A stretch of 64,000 nucleotides of DNA from Bradyrhizobium diazoefficiens (GTDB lineage: Bacteria; Pseudomonadota; Alphaproteobacteria; Rhizobiales; Xanthobacteraceae): positions 1 through 64,000 of the forward strand of contig NZ_JAFCJJ010000016.1 of assembly GCF_018131015.1 (NCBI RefSeq), written 5' to 3'. Under the pieces are notes generated by a model that was given only the letters and a program-made list of their open reading frames with translations, was not told the origin of the DNA and did not search any database. Within the stretch, counting starts at the first letter, position 1. Every line of letters begins with the position of its first letter. A program made the position numbers and the translations under genes. Positions 7,873 through 16,400 of the stretch are shown here, piece after piece.

Positions 7873-9003
7873 ATGGCACGGCCGCTTTCGGTTGCAATCG
7901 TCGGTGCCGGCATGGGCGGGCTTGCGACCGCCGCCGCGCTCCGCCGCGCCGGCGTCGATGTGACGGTGTACGAGCAGGCCTCAAGATTCGCCCGCATCGG
8001 CGCCGGCATCCAGGTCGGCTGCAACGCCATGAAGGTGCTGCGCGCGCTGGGGCTGGAGGCGCGGATGCGCGCGCACGCGTTCTATCCGCGCTCCTGGAAC
8101 AACCGCGACTGGCGTAGCGGCGAGATCAAGTTCGACATGATCTTCGGCGAAAGCGCGGAGCAGAAGTTCGGCGCACCCTATCTGCTCGCCCATCGCGGCG
8201 ATCTGCATGAGGCGCTGGCGAGCGCGGTGCCGGACGACTGTGTCCGGCTCAATCACAGACTGGTTGGCCTCGATGAGAGCGGCGATGGTGTCCGGCTGAC
8301 CTTTGCGGACGGCACGAGTGCGCTCGCCGATGCCGTGGTCGGTGCGGACGGCGTCCATTCGGCGGTGCGCGACATCCTGTTCGATACGGCGCCGGTCAGG
8401 TTCACCGGGCGCATCGCCTATCGCACCACCTATCCCGCGGCCCTGCTCGGCGGCGCCGGGATCGACGACTGCACCAAATGGTGGGGCGAGGACCGCCACA
8501 TCGTCATCTATTACGTCAAGCCGGACCGCAGCGAGGTCTATCTCGTCACCAGCCAGCCCGAGCCGGACTTTCGCGTCGAGTCCTGGTCGGCCAAGGGCGA
8601 CGTGCGCGATCTGCGCGCATCGTTCGAAGGCTTTCATCCGCAGGTCACGAAGGTGCTCGCCGCCTGCCCCGACGTCCACAAATGGGCGATCATGGACCGC
8701 GATGCGCTCGATCGCTGGGCGGACGGCAAGGTGACGCTGCTCGGCGATGCCTGCCATCCCACGACGCCGTACATGGCGCAGGGCGCCGCGATGGCGATCG
8801 AGGATGCCGCCGTGCTGTCGCGCTGCCTCAAAGGCATCGACCGCGACGGTGTCGCCGACGCGTTCCGCCGCTTCGAGGCGACGCGGAAGGAGCGTACCAC
8901 GCAGGTGCAGGAGACCTCGCGGGCCAATGTCTGGCTGAAGGAGAGGACCGATACGAGCTGGGTCTACGGCTATGACGCCTGGACCGTGCCGCTCGCGGCG
9001 TGA
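7873..9003 (+). CDS. FAD-dependent monooxygenase, resembling 6-hydroxynicotinate 3-monooxygenase (NicC)
   Basis: A 376-residue class A flavoprotein hydroxylase. Visible motifs: the Rossmann GAGMGG at residues 11-16, the DG motif VVGADGVHSAVRD, and the GD motif LLGDACHPTTPYMAQGA near residue 300. It ends in WVYGYDAW, as in NicC. A central KWWGEDRH and IYYVK stretch also matches what I recall of Pseudomonas NicC better than of salicylate or 3-hydroxybenzoate hydroxylases. GGGGGA precedes the ATG. NicC acts after a molybdenum-dependent nicotinate hydroxylase, which could explain its place among Moco genes, but no nicAB genes are in the window. The substrate should be treated as unproven. It ends five bases short of the convergent mobA stop. 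Confidence 0.8.
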   Translation: MARPLSVAIVGAGMGGLATAAALRRAGVDVTVYEQASRFARIGAGIQVGCNAMKVLRALGLEARMRAHAFYPRSWNNRDWRSGEIKFDMIFGESAEQKFGAPYLLAHRGDLHEALASAVPDDCVRLNHRLVGLDESGDGVRLTFADGTSALADAVVGADGVHSAVRDILFDTAPVRFTGRIAYRTTYPAALLGGAGIDDCTKWWGEDRHIVIYYVKPDRSEVYLVTSQPEPDFRVESWSAKGDVRDLRASFEGFHPQVTKVLAACPDVHKWAIMDRDALDRWADGKVTLLGDACHPTTPYMAQGAAMAIEDAAVLSRCLKGIDRDGVADAFRRFEATRKERTTQVQETSRANVWLKERTDTSWVYGYDAWTVPLAA

Positions 9004-9008
9004 TCCTG

Positions 9009-9665
9009 CTACAATGCCGCATCCAGCGCCGCGAGCCGCTCGGCCTCGGCGATGTCCTCGACCGTGTTGGCATTGAAGAACGGATCGAGCGGTTCGGCCG
9101 GCCAGGTCACGGTTGCGAGCGGATAGCGCGCGGTCCAGCGGTCGATCTTGCGGAGGTCCTCGACGACCAGCGCGTGGCGCAGCTCGTCGCGCAAGGCGAC
9201 GCGCCACAATCCGATCACCGGATGGGTCTGGTCGCCTGACGCGGCGACCGCGAGCTGGGCGTTCTCGCGCGCCCGCGCTTCATGCAGGCGTGCGACGAGG
9301 TCGCGCGGCAGGAACGGGCAGTCGCCGGCGGCGCTGAGCACCCATTCGGTCTCGCTCCGGTTCGCCGCGGTCCAGTCGAGCGCGGCGAGGATGCCGGCGA
9401 GCGGGCCGGGAAAGCCGGGCACGTTGTCGGCGACGACCGGCAGGTCGAACGAGGCGAAACGTGCGGGATCGCCGTTCGCATTGAGGATCAGCCCGCTGCA
9501 CTGGGGCGAAAGCCGCGCGATCACGCGCTCCAGGATGGTGCGGCCGCCGATGGTGCGCATCGGCTTGTCGCCGCCGCCCATGCGCCGCGCCAGACCACCG
9601 GCGAGCAGCACGCCAAGCGTCGATGGAATACGCGTGGCCGGAATTTCAGTCGTCACCGCCTTCAC
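9009..9665 (-). CDS. mobA: Molybdenum cofactor guanylyltransferase MobA
   Basis: MobA transfers GMP from GTP to molybdopterin to give the guanine dinucleotide cofactor used by DMSO-reductase-family enzymes such as formate dehydrogenase. The 218-residue product shows the nucleotidyltransferase signature LLAGGLARRMGGGDKP at residues 19-34 and the metal-binding AAGDCPFLP motif. Its start overlaps the end of fdhD by 20 bases, so the two form an operon read fdhD then mobA. Presence of mobA, mobB and a bis-MGD formate dehydrogenase in one window is consistent. Confidence 0.95.
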   Translation of the reverse strand: MKAVTTEIPATRIPSTLGVLLAGGLARRMGGGDKPMRTIGGRTILERVIARLSPQCSGLILNANGDPARFASFDLPVVADNVPGFPGPLAGILAALDWTAANRSETEWVLSAAGDCPFLPRDLVARLHEARARENAQLAVAASGDQTHPVIGLWRVALRDELRHALVVEDLRKIDRWTARYPLATVTWPAEPLDPFFNANTVEDIAEAERLAALDAAL

Positions 9666-10536
9666 CCTTGCGCTTGTGCCTGGCCGATTCCTCCTCGACG
9701 TAAGCGAGGTTCTGGTCGTGGACGATGCGTTCTTCGCCCGACAGCGCGATGAAGCGTTTTCCGCGGGTGCGGCCGACCAGCGTCAGTCCGACCTGCCGTG
9801 CGAGATCGACGCCCCAGGCGGTGAATCCGGAGCGCGACACCAGGATCGGAATGCCCATCCGCACCGTCTTGATCACCATTTCCGAGGTCAGCCGTCCCGT
9901 GGTGTAGAGGATCTTGTCGCCAGGCTCGACGCCGTGGCGGTACATCCAACCTGCGATCTTGTCGACGGCGTTGTGGCGGCCGACGTCCTCGGTGTAGCAG
10001 AGCGGCTCGCCCTCCCTGCACAGCACGCAGCCGTGGATCGCGCCGGCCTCGAGATAGAGCGAGGGCATGGTGTTGATGGTCTGCGTCATCTGGTAGAGCC
10101 AGGACGTGCGCAGCTCGGCCCTCGGCAGTGCGACGCTCTCGACCGCTTCCAGCAGGTCGCCGAAGGCGGTGCCCTGCGCGCAGCCCGAGGTCTGCGTGCG
10201 CTTCTTCAGCTTGGCCTCGAAATTGGTGTGATGCTCGGTGCGGACGACGACGACCTGGAGGTCGTCGTCGTATTCGACCTCGGTGACTACATCACTATAT
10301 TTCAGCATGTTCTGGTTCAGCAGATAGCCCAGCGCCAGATATTCCGGATAGTCGCCGATCGTCATCATGGTGACGATCTCCTGGGAATTCAGATAGAGCG
10401 TCAGCGGCCGCTCCATCGGCACCTTGATCTCGACCCTCGCGCCGGTCTGGTCGGTGCCGGCCACGCTCTCGGTCAGGCGCGGGTCGTCCGGATTCGGGAC
10501 GATCAGGGGCACCGGGGCTTTGTCGATCTTCATCAT
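9646..10536 (-). CDS. fdhD: Formate dehydrogenase accessory sulfurtransferase FdhD
   Basis: FdhD carries sulfur from a cysteine desulfurase to the bis-MGD cofactor of formate dehydrogenase and is needed for its activity. The 296-residue product has the family features EDVGRHNAVDKIAGW and the LTLVGRTRGKR C-terminal section. The E. coli protein has a GCGVCG loop with two reactive cysteines (C121 and C124); here the corresponding loop reads SGCAQGTAFG, keeping only the first cysteine (C119). A separate CVLC pair lies just before the EDVGRHN block. mobA overlaps its 3' end. The divergent neighbour is mobB, about 105 bp away. Confidence 0.95.
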   Translation of the reverse strand: MMKIDKAPVPLIVPNPDDPRLTESVAGTDQTGARVEIKVPMERPLTLYLNSQEIVTMMTIGDYPEYLALGYLLNQNMLKYSDVVTEVEYDDDLQVVVVRTEHHTNFEAKLKKRTQTSGCAQGTAFGDLLEAVESVALPRAELRTSWLYQMTQTINTMPSLYLEAGAIHGCVLCREGEPLCYTEDVGRHNAVDKIAGWMYRHGVEPGDKILYTTGRLTSEMVIKTVRMGIPILVSRSGFTAWGVDLARQVGLTLVGRTRGKRFIALSGEERIVHDQNLAYVEEESARHKRKGEGGDD

Positions 10537-10641
10537 GGCGCTGACGTTAGCATGACATTCGGGTCAAGCCGATATAAGCATGGCCACGAGGGTTGGATAG
10601 GCGGTTCCGGCCGCGAGACCGCTGGTGGAGATCGAACTGTT

Positions 10642-11169
10642 ATGAAAGTCATCGGCCTTGCGGGCTGGAGCGGTGCGGGCAAGACCACGCTATTGACGCG
10701 GCTGATCCCGTATTTCAACGCGCAGGGCCTGCGCGTCTCCGTCATCAAGCATGCCCATCACCAGTTCGACGTCGACGTGCCCGGCAAGGATTCCTGGCGC
10801 CACCGCGAGGCCGGTGCGGCCGAGGTGCTGGTGGCTTCGTCGAAACGCTGGGCGCTGATGCACGAGTTGCGCGGCGCGGCGGAGCCGCGCCTGCCGGAAC
10901 TGCTCGACAAGCTGTCGGCGGTCGATCTCGTCGTGGTCGAGGGCTTCAAGCGCGAGCCGCATCGCAAGATCGAGGTGCACCGCGCCGCCAACGACAAGCC
11001 GCTGCTGTTTCCCGACGACCCCGGAATCGCCGGCATAGCGGCCGACGTCGCGATTGAAACCCGGCTGCCGACCGTCCATCTCGACGACATCCCGGCTGCG
11101 GCGAGCCTGATGCTGCGCGCGGCCATGCCGGTCGAGGAAGCGGTGGCAAAAAGCGCTGCGATGCGCTGA
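10642..11169 (+). CDS. mobB: Molybdopterin-guanine dinucleotide biosynthesis protein MobB
   Basis: MobB is a P-loop GTP-binding partner of MobA. The gene starts at ATG 10642, giving 175 residues that begin with MKVIGLAGWSGAGKTT; the Walker A GWSGAGKT is at residues 8-15. A VIKHAHHQFDVDVPGKDS block and a VVVEGFK motif follow, both typical of the family. The reading frame stays open for 1.5 kb upstream, but that part is the antisense of fdhD and mobA, and the homology starts only here. moeA begins nine bases downstream, so they are one operon. Confidence 0.93.
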   Translation: MKVIGLAGWSGAGKTTLLTRLIPYFNAQGLRVSVIKHAHHQFDVDVPGKDSWRHREAGAAEVLVASSKRWALMHELRGAAEPRLPELLDKLSAVDLVVVEGFKREPHRKIEVHRAANDKPLLFPDDPGIAGIAADVAIETRLPTVHLDDIPAAASLMLRAAMPVEEAVAKSAAMR

Positions 11170-11178
11170 CGAGGCACC

Positions 11179-12435
11179 ATGGCGCAACTGTCGGACGATT
11201 GCTTTGCCTTCGGCGGACCGATGATGTCGGTCGACGAGGCCGTCGGTCTCATCACGGCGCGCGTCAATGCGATTGCCGACCTCGAGACCGTGGCGCTGGT
11301 CGATGCCGACGGTCGCGTGCTGGCGCGTGATATCGCCGCACCCTTGCCGCTGCCGCCTTTCACCAATTCCGCCGTCGACGGCTACGCCGTGCGCAACGCG
11401 GACGTTCCAACAAGCATGGAGCGCACGTTCCCGCTCGACGCTCGGATCCAGGCCGGCGGCCCTGCGGGCGCGGCGATCAGGCCTGGCCACACCGCGCGCA
11501 TCTTTACCGGGGCGCCGATGCCGCCGGATGCCGGCACGGTCTTCATGCAGGAGGATGTCCGCATCGATGATTCCGGCCAGATCGTGCTGCCGCCGGGATT
11601 GAAGCCGGGCGCCAATGTCCGCCCCGCGGGCGAGGACATTCCCCAAGGCCATGTCGCGCTGCGCGGGGGCCAGCGGCTGCGGCCGCAGCACGTCGCACTT
11701 GCTGCGGCGTTCGGCCTGACCCGGCTCGATGTCGTCAGGCGCATCCGTGTTGCTGTTTTCTCGACCGGCGACGAGCTGGCGTCGCCCGGCGAGCCGCGCG
11801 CGGCCTCGCAACTGTTCGATTCCAACCGCTTCATGCTGATGGCGATGCTGCGCCGGCTCGGCTGCGAAGTCTCCGATCTCGGCATCCTGCGCGACGAGCG
11901 GGCTTCGCTGGCGAATGGGCTGAAGCAGGTCGCAGGAAGTCATGACCTGATCCTCACCACCGGCGGCGTCTCGACCGGCGAGGAGGACCACGTCAAGGCC
12001 GCGGTCGAGAGCGTCGGCTCGCTGGTGCTGTGGCGAATGGCGATCAAGCCAGGCCGACCGGTGGCGATGGGCATCATCGGCGGCACGCCGCTGATCGGAT
12101 TGCCCGGCAATCCCGTCGCGAGTTTCGTCACCTTCGTCCATGTGGTGCGGCCGACGGTGCTGGCGCTCGCCGGCAGCCTGCCGGAGCCGCTTCTGCCAAT
12201 CCCGGTGCGCGCCGCGTTTGCCTACAAGAAGAAGATCGGCCGCCGCGAATATGTTCGCTCCTCGCTGCGGAGCGGCGCGGACGGGGCGCTGGAGGCCATC
12301 AAGTTCCCGCGCGAGGGGGCAGGCCTCCTGTCCTCCCTCGTCGAGACCGATGGTCTGATCGAGCTCGGTGAGGACGTTACCAATGTCGCGCCGGGGCAGG
12401 ATGTAGGCTTTCTGTCCTATGCCGGCCTGATCTGA
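11179..12435 (+). CDS. moeA: Molybdopterin molybdenumtransferase MoeA (canonical copy)
   Basis: MoeA inserts molybdate into adenylyl-molybdopterin. The 418-residue length is normal and all hallmark motifs are intact: FTNSAVDGYAVR, FSTGDELASPGE, LTTGGVSTGEEDHVKAA, KPGRPVAMG and LPGNPVASFVTF. This makes it the housekeeping MoeA, in contrast to the short and fused copies at 4761 and 5869. It is the second gene after mobB, with only nine bases between, and is followed 44 bases later by the TusA-family gene. Confidence 0.95.
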   Translation: MAQLSDDCFAFGGPMMSVDEAVGLITARVNAIADLETVALVDADGRVLARDIAAPLPLPPFTNSAVDGYAVRNADVPTSMERTFPLDARIQAGGPAGAAIRPGHTARIFTGAPMPPDAGTVFMQEDVRIDDSGQIVLPPGLKPGANVRPAGEDIPQGHVALRGGQRLRPQHVALAAAFGLTRLDVVRRIRVAVFSTGDELASPGEPRAASQLFDSNRFMLMAMLRRLGCEVSDLGILRDERASLANGLKQVAGSHDLILTTGGVSTGEEDHVKAAVESVGSLVLWRMAIKPGRPVAMGIIGGTPLIGLPGNPVASFVTFVHVVRPTVLALAGSLPEPLLPIPVRAAFAYKKKIGRREYVRSSLRSGADGALEAIKFPREGAGLLSSLVETDGLIELGEDVTNVAPGQDVGFLSYAGLI

Positions 12436-12479
12436 GACGTCGCGTTGACGCCGCGGACCCGCCCCGCCATGTTGCACCC

Positions 12480-12713
12480 ATGACCAGAACCACCCTCGAT
12501 CTCACCGGGCTGAAATGCCCGCTCCCGGCCCTCAAGACGCGCAAGGCGCTGAAACCGCTGCAGCCCGGGGATCAGCTCGAAGTGCATTGCACCGATCCGC
12601 TGTCGGTGATCGACATCCCCAACCTGATCCGGGAGACCGGAGACAGGGTGGAAATCGCGGAGCGCAATGAGGCACGCATCGTGTTTTTGATCGAGAAGGC
12701 AGACGCCCCGTAA
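12480..12713 (+). CDS. TusA-family sulfurtransferase
   Basis: A 77-residue sulfur-carrier protein with the family CPxP motif (LTGLKCPLPALK, catalytic cysteine at residue 13). TusA proteins accept persulfide sulfur from IscS-type desulfurases and pass it to tRNA thiolation or to molybdenum-cofactor enzymes. Its position after moeA and near fdhD supports a role in sulfuration of the formate dehydrogenase cofactor; this is inference from context. A general TusA for tRNA thiolation remains possible. Confidence 0.85.
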   Translation: MTRTTLDLTGLKCPLPALKTRKALKPLQPGDQLEVHCTDPLSVIDIPNLIRETGDRVEIAERNEARIVFLIEKADAP

Positions 12714-12843
12714 AAAGGCGAATGTTCACCGCCATTGCGTATGACTATGCTGGCCTTGTGAACGGTCGGCAATTTCGCTGCAATGCAAAAGAATTCCGGC
12801 CGTTGCGCGCCCACCTGATCTCTGGATCTGAAACGCCAGGCCT

Positions 12844-14277
12844 ATGACTTTCTCAACATCGAAGGCGAGCGCAGCGGCGGGTTCCGCCGCGACAAGGGAG
12901 CCTGCCGTCAAGCTCGGCAAGACGGCCTCGGGCCCCGAGTTCGGCGCGCTCGCGCAGGCCTCGATCCTGATCGTCGATGACGAGCCTGGGATGCGCAATT
13001 TCCTCGTGCGAACGCTCGGGCCGCGTTGCAAGCTGGTGGACGAGGCGGCCGACACCGATCAGGCCTCGCGCAAACTCGATTCCAATCGCTACGACGTCGT
13101 CATCCTCGACAACATCATGCCGGGCAAGAATGGTGTCGACTGGCTGGCGGAACAGCGCGCCGTCGGCTTCTTCGCCGACGCGATCCTGATCACCGCCTAT
13201 GCCGATCTCGACACGGCGATCCAGGCCTTGCGCGCAGGCGCCGTCGATTTCGTGCTCAAGCCGTTCCGTTCGAACCAGATCCTCAACGCGGTCGCGCGCT
13301 GCCTCGATCGCGTTCGCCTGCAGCGTGAAAACTACGTGCTGCGTTATGCCCTGCGTGCCTCGTCCGACCGCACCTTCCTGCGCGACAATCTGGTCGGGGA
13401 ATCGGCCGCGACGCTGCGCGTGCGCGAAACGATCACGCGGGTGGCGCGGCTGCCGACCTCGGTGCTGCTGACCGGCGATTCCGGGACCGGCAAGGAGGTC
13501 GCGGCGCGCTCGATCCACTCGCTGTCCGATCGCGCCGACAAGCCCTTCGTGCCGGTGAATTGCGCGGCGATCCCCCCCGACATGATCGAGGCCGAGCTGT
13601 TTGGACACATCAAGGGCGCCTTCACCGGTGCCGATTCCGGGCGCGAGGGCCTGTTCCTCTATGCGCATGGCGGCACGCTGTTCCTGGACGAGATCGGCGA
13701 GCTGCCGCTGCCGATGCAGAGCAAGCTCTTGCGCGTCCTCGAAGACCGCCGCGTCCGGCCGGTCGGCTCCGAGCGCGAGGTTCCGGTCGATCTGCGCTTC
13801 ATCTTCGCGACCAATGCCGAGCTGCAGAAGGAGGTCGAGAAGGGCCGCTTCCGGGCCGACCTGTTCTACCGCCTGAACGTGATGCAGCTGCATCTGCCGC
13901 TGCTGAAGGATCGCGGCGACGACGTGCAGGAGCTAGCCGCCATCTTCATGAGCAAGCTGTCGGCGCAACTCGGCATGCCGCCGGTCCCGATCGACGCCTC
14001 GGTGCGGGCGGCCCTTGCGAGCTACGACTGGCCGGGCAATGTGCGCGAGCTGCGCAACCTGATCGAACGGACTCTGATCCTCGGCGCGTTCCCGGACGAC
14101 TTTGCGGGGCCCCGCAATGACGGTCAGTCCGCGCCCGCCGACAGTCTCGCCGAACTCGAGCGCCGGCACATTCTCGGCGTGCTGAAGGAGGTCGGCGGCA
14201 ATCGCGAGGAGGCGGCGCGGCGGCTCGGGGTTTCGCGCAAGACCATCGACCGCAAATGCGCGTTATGGGATGTCTGA
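12844..14277 (+). CDS. Sigma-54-dependent response regulator, NtrC/HupR type
   Basis: A 477-residue enhancer-binding activator. After about 38 variable residues comes a receiver domain (ILIVDDEPGM; phosphoacceptor D89 in VVILDNIMPG), then an AAA+ domain with Walker A GDSGTGKE near residue 211, the sigma-54 contact loop GAFTGA near 258, and an arginine finger region, then a Fis-type HTH (REEAARRLGVSRKTIDR) at the C terminus. It overlaps the histidine kinase gene by eight bases, so the two form a cognate pair. The sigma-54 promoter and two palindromes before the downstream OFA transporter (16297-16400) are its likely target. The inducing signal is unknown. Confidence 0.95.
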   Translation: MTFSTSKASAAAGSAATREPAVKLGKTASGPEFGALAQASILIVDDEPGMRNFLVRTLGPRCKLVDEAADTDQASRKLDSNRYDVVILDNIMPGKNGVDWLAEQRAVGFFADAILITAYADLDTAIQALRAGAVDFVLKPFRSNQILNAVARCLDRVRLQRENYVLRYALRASSDRTFLRDNLVGESAATLRVRETITRVARLPTSVLLTGDSGTGKEVAARSIHSLSDRADKPFVPVNCAAIPPDMIEAELFGHIKGAFTGADSGREGLFLYAHGGTLFLDEIGELPLPMQSKLLRVLEDRRVRPVGSEREVPVDLRFIFATNAELQKEVEKGRFRADLFYRLNVMQLHLPLLKDRGDDVQELAAIFMSKLSAQLGMPPVPIDASVRAALASYDWPGNVRELRNLIERTLILGAFPDDFAGPRNDGQSAPADSLAELERRHILGVLKEVGGNREEAARRLGVSRKTIDRKCALWDV

Positions 14278-16294
14278 GGAGACCGGCCGCAGCGATGAGC
14301 CCGTGCGCGGACGCTCCGTCCGCTTCCGTCTGCTCGCGATCGCGCTGCTGCCGATGCTGGTCATCCTGCCGCTGCTGCTCGGAGTGGCGATCTACCGCTG
14401 GAACGCAAAATTCGACGCGACACTGATTTCCAAGGTGAACGGCGATCTCACCATCGCCCACCAATATCTCGCGCGCATCCTCGAGAAGACCGGCGTCCAG
14501 ATCCGTTCGCTCGGCCAGTCGGCGCGCTTCCATGAGGTGGTGGCGCAAGATGCGCGCAGGCCCCTGCAGGATCTGCTCGAGGAGACGCGCAAGGAGATCG
14601 GCCTCGATTTCCTCTATCTGACCAGCGGCCGCGGCGACATCCTGGCCTCCTCGCCGCCGTTGCACGGCATCCCGCGGTCGGAATGGCCGATCATCAAGTC
14701 GGCGCTGTCGGGCGAGGCGCCTGCAACGGGCGTCGACATCTTCTCCAATGACGAGCTGGCCGCGATTTCGCCGGTCCTGGCCGCGCGCGCGCGGCTCGAC
14801 CTGGTGCCGACGCCGAACGCAGTACCGACCGACCGCTCGACCGAGACGCGCGGCATGGTGGTGCATGCGGCGAGCCGGGCGATGCTGCCCGACGGCGGGG
14901 CGGCGGCGCTGGTCGGCGGCACCGTGCTCAACCAGAACCTCGAATTCATCGACACCATCAACGACCTGGTCTATCGCGCGGCGAGCCTGCCGGAAGGCAG
15001 CCAGGGCACCGCGACGCTGTTCCTGGAGGACGTGCGGATCTCCACCAATGTCCGCCTGTTCGAGGGGCGGCGCGCGCTCGGCACGCGCGTGTCGGCCGCG
15101 GTGCGCTCGGCCGTGCTGGGCGAGGGCCGCACCTGGCTCGACAGCGCCTTCGTGGTCAACGACTGGTACATCTCCGCCTACGAGCCGCTGGTCGACAGTT
15201 TCGGCAAGCGCGTCGGCATGCTCTATGTCGGCTTCCTGGAGAAGCCGTTCAGCGAAGCCAAGTACCAGACGCTGATCATCATCATCGCCGCCTTCATCGC
15301 GATCACGATCGCGACCGTCCCGATCTTCCTGCGCTGGGCGAGCTCGATCTTCATGCCGCTGGAGCGCGTGACGGCGACGATCACCGAGGTGGAGCGTGGC
15401 AACCTCGCCGCCCGCACCAAGATGCCGGTGTCGGGCGACGAGATCGGCCGTGTCGCGGTTCATCTCGACAGCCTGCTCGACCAGATCCAGGAGCGCGACC
15501 GGCAGTTGCGTGAGTGGAACGAGGAGCTGAACGTCCGCGTCCGCGAGCGCACGCGCGACCTCGAGCACGCAAACCTCAAGCTCGAATCGACCACCAAGCA
15601 GCTCATCATGTCGGAGAAGCTGGCCGCGATCGGCGAGATCACCGCCGGCGTGGCGCACGAGATCAACAATCCTATCGCGGTGATGCAGGGCAATCTCGAT
15701 GTGATCCGCAGCGTGTTTGGTTCCGAGGCCGACAGGGCGAAGGTCGAGTTCCGGCTGCTCGACGAGCAGATCCACCGCATCAGCCAGATCGTGACCAAGC
15801 TCTTACAGTTCGCGCGGCCCGAGGAATATGCCGGCTATGTCGAGCGTCATGCGCCGGCCAGCGTTATCTCGGACTGCCTGCCGCTGGTGCAGCATCTCCT
15901 CAACAAGACCGAGATCTCCGTCGCCAGGGACGACCGCGCCAGCCGTCTGGTGCTGATGAACCGCAACGAGCTGCAGCAGGTGCTGGTCAATCTCATCGTC
16001 AACGCGATCCATGCGATGTCCGACGGTGGAACCCTGACGCTGCGCTGCTTCGATGCCGAGCGTGACGGCAATCGCGGCGTCACCATCGAGGTCGCCGACA
16101 CCGGCGTCGGCATGAGCGACGAGGTGATCGAGAAGATCTTCGATCCCTTCTACACGACGAAGCAGCGGCAGGGCACCGGGCTTGGCCTGTCGATCAGCCA
16201 GACGCTGATCAAGCGCCAGGGCGGACAGATTACCGCCGAAAGCCGCGTCGGTTCCGGAAGCACGTTCTCGGTGTGGCTGCCCGAGGCGAGCTGA
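14270..16294 (+). CDS. Sensor histidine kinase with periplasmic Cache-like domain
   Basis: A 674-residue membrane kinase, partner of the preceding response regulator. TM1 lies at about 20-45, a periplasmic sensory region of about 290 residues follows (Cache-like by layout), TM2 is at about 335-356, then HAMP, a coiled coil, and the HisKA box VAHEINNPIAV with phosphoacceptor H463. The ATPase domain shows the N box (NRNELQQVLVNLIVNA), G1 (VADTGVGMSD) and G2 (GTGLGLSIS). Cache domains usually bind small carboxylates; with the OFA transporter next door, oxalate or formate is a reasonable guess but only a guess. Confidence 0.93.
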   Translation: MSEETGRSDEPVRGRSVRFRLLAIALLPMLVILPLLLGVAIYRWNAKFDATLISKVNGDLTIAHQYLARILEKTGVQIRSLGQSARFHEVVAQDARRPLQDLLEETRKEIGLDFLYLTSGRGDILASSPPLHGIPRSEWPIIKSALSGEAPATGVDIFSNDELAAISPVLAARARLDLVPTPNAVPTDRSTETRGMVVHAASRAMLPDGGAAALVGGTVLNQNLEFIDTINDLVYRAASLPEGSQGTATLFLEDVRISTNVRLFEGRRALGTRVSAAVRSAVLGEGRTWLDSAFVVNDWYISAYEPLVDSFGKRVGMLYVGFLEKPFSEAKYQTLIIIIAAFIAITIATVPIFLRWASSIFMPLERVTATITEVERGNLAARTKMPVSGDEIGRVAVHLDSLLDQIQERDRQLREWNEELNVRVRERTRDLEHANLKLESTTKQLIMSEKLAAIGEITAGVAHEINNPIAVMQGNLDVIRSVFGSEADRAKVEFRLLDEQIHRISQIVTKLLQFARPEEYAGYVERHAPASVISDCLPLVQHLLNKTEISVARDDRASRLVLMNRNELQQVLVNLIVNAIHAMSDGGTLTLRCFDAERDGNRGVTIEVADTGVGMSDEVIEKIFDPFYTTKQRQGTGLGLSISQTLIKRQGGQITAESRVGSGSTFSVWLPEAS

Positions 16295-16296
16295 TC

Positions 16297-16309
16297 GGAC
16301 AATTTGTCC
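16297..16309. promoter_or_regulatory. Upstream palindrome 1, candidate activator site
   Basis: Perfect 13-bp palindrome GGACAATTTGTCC three bases past the kinase stop and 76 bases upstream of the -24 element. Distance and pairing with the copy at 16320-16332 fit a binding site for the NtrC-type regulator encoded just upstream. Confidence 0.6.
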
Positions 16310-16319
16310 GGCGGCTTCA

Positions 16320-16332
16320 GGACATTTTGTCC
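16320..16332. promoter_or_regulatory. Upstream palindrome 2, candidate activator site
   Basis: GGACATTTTGTCC, one mismatch from the perfect palindrome at 16297-16309 and 23 bp from it centre to centre, about two helical turns. Both copies would lie on nearly the same DNA face, as expected for cooperative binding of an activator. Confidence 0.6.
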
Positions 16333-16384
16333 AAGCCGATGTGCCGCGCTGCGGGAAGTCGTTGATTCATCACGACGCGAAAAC

Positions 16385-16400
16385 TGGCACGCGCATTGCT
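16385..16400 (+). promoter_or_regulatory. Sigma-54 (-24/-12) promoter for the OFA transporter
   Basis: TGGCAC-GCGCA-TTGCT matches the sigma-54 consensus TGGCAC-N5-TTGCW at every position. The -24 GG is at 16386-16387 and the -12 GC at 16398-16399, so transcription should start near 16411 and give a leader of about 225 nt. No other gene lies between it and the start codon at 16636. Confidence 0.85.

Noticed and set aside
9148..10641. Very long open frame running into mobB from far upstream
   Set aside because: It is the antisense of mobA and fdhD, has no homology, and mobB homology begins exactly at ATG 10642 with its P-loop.
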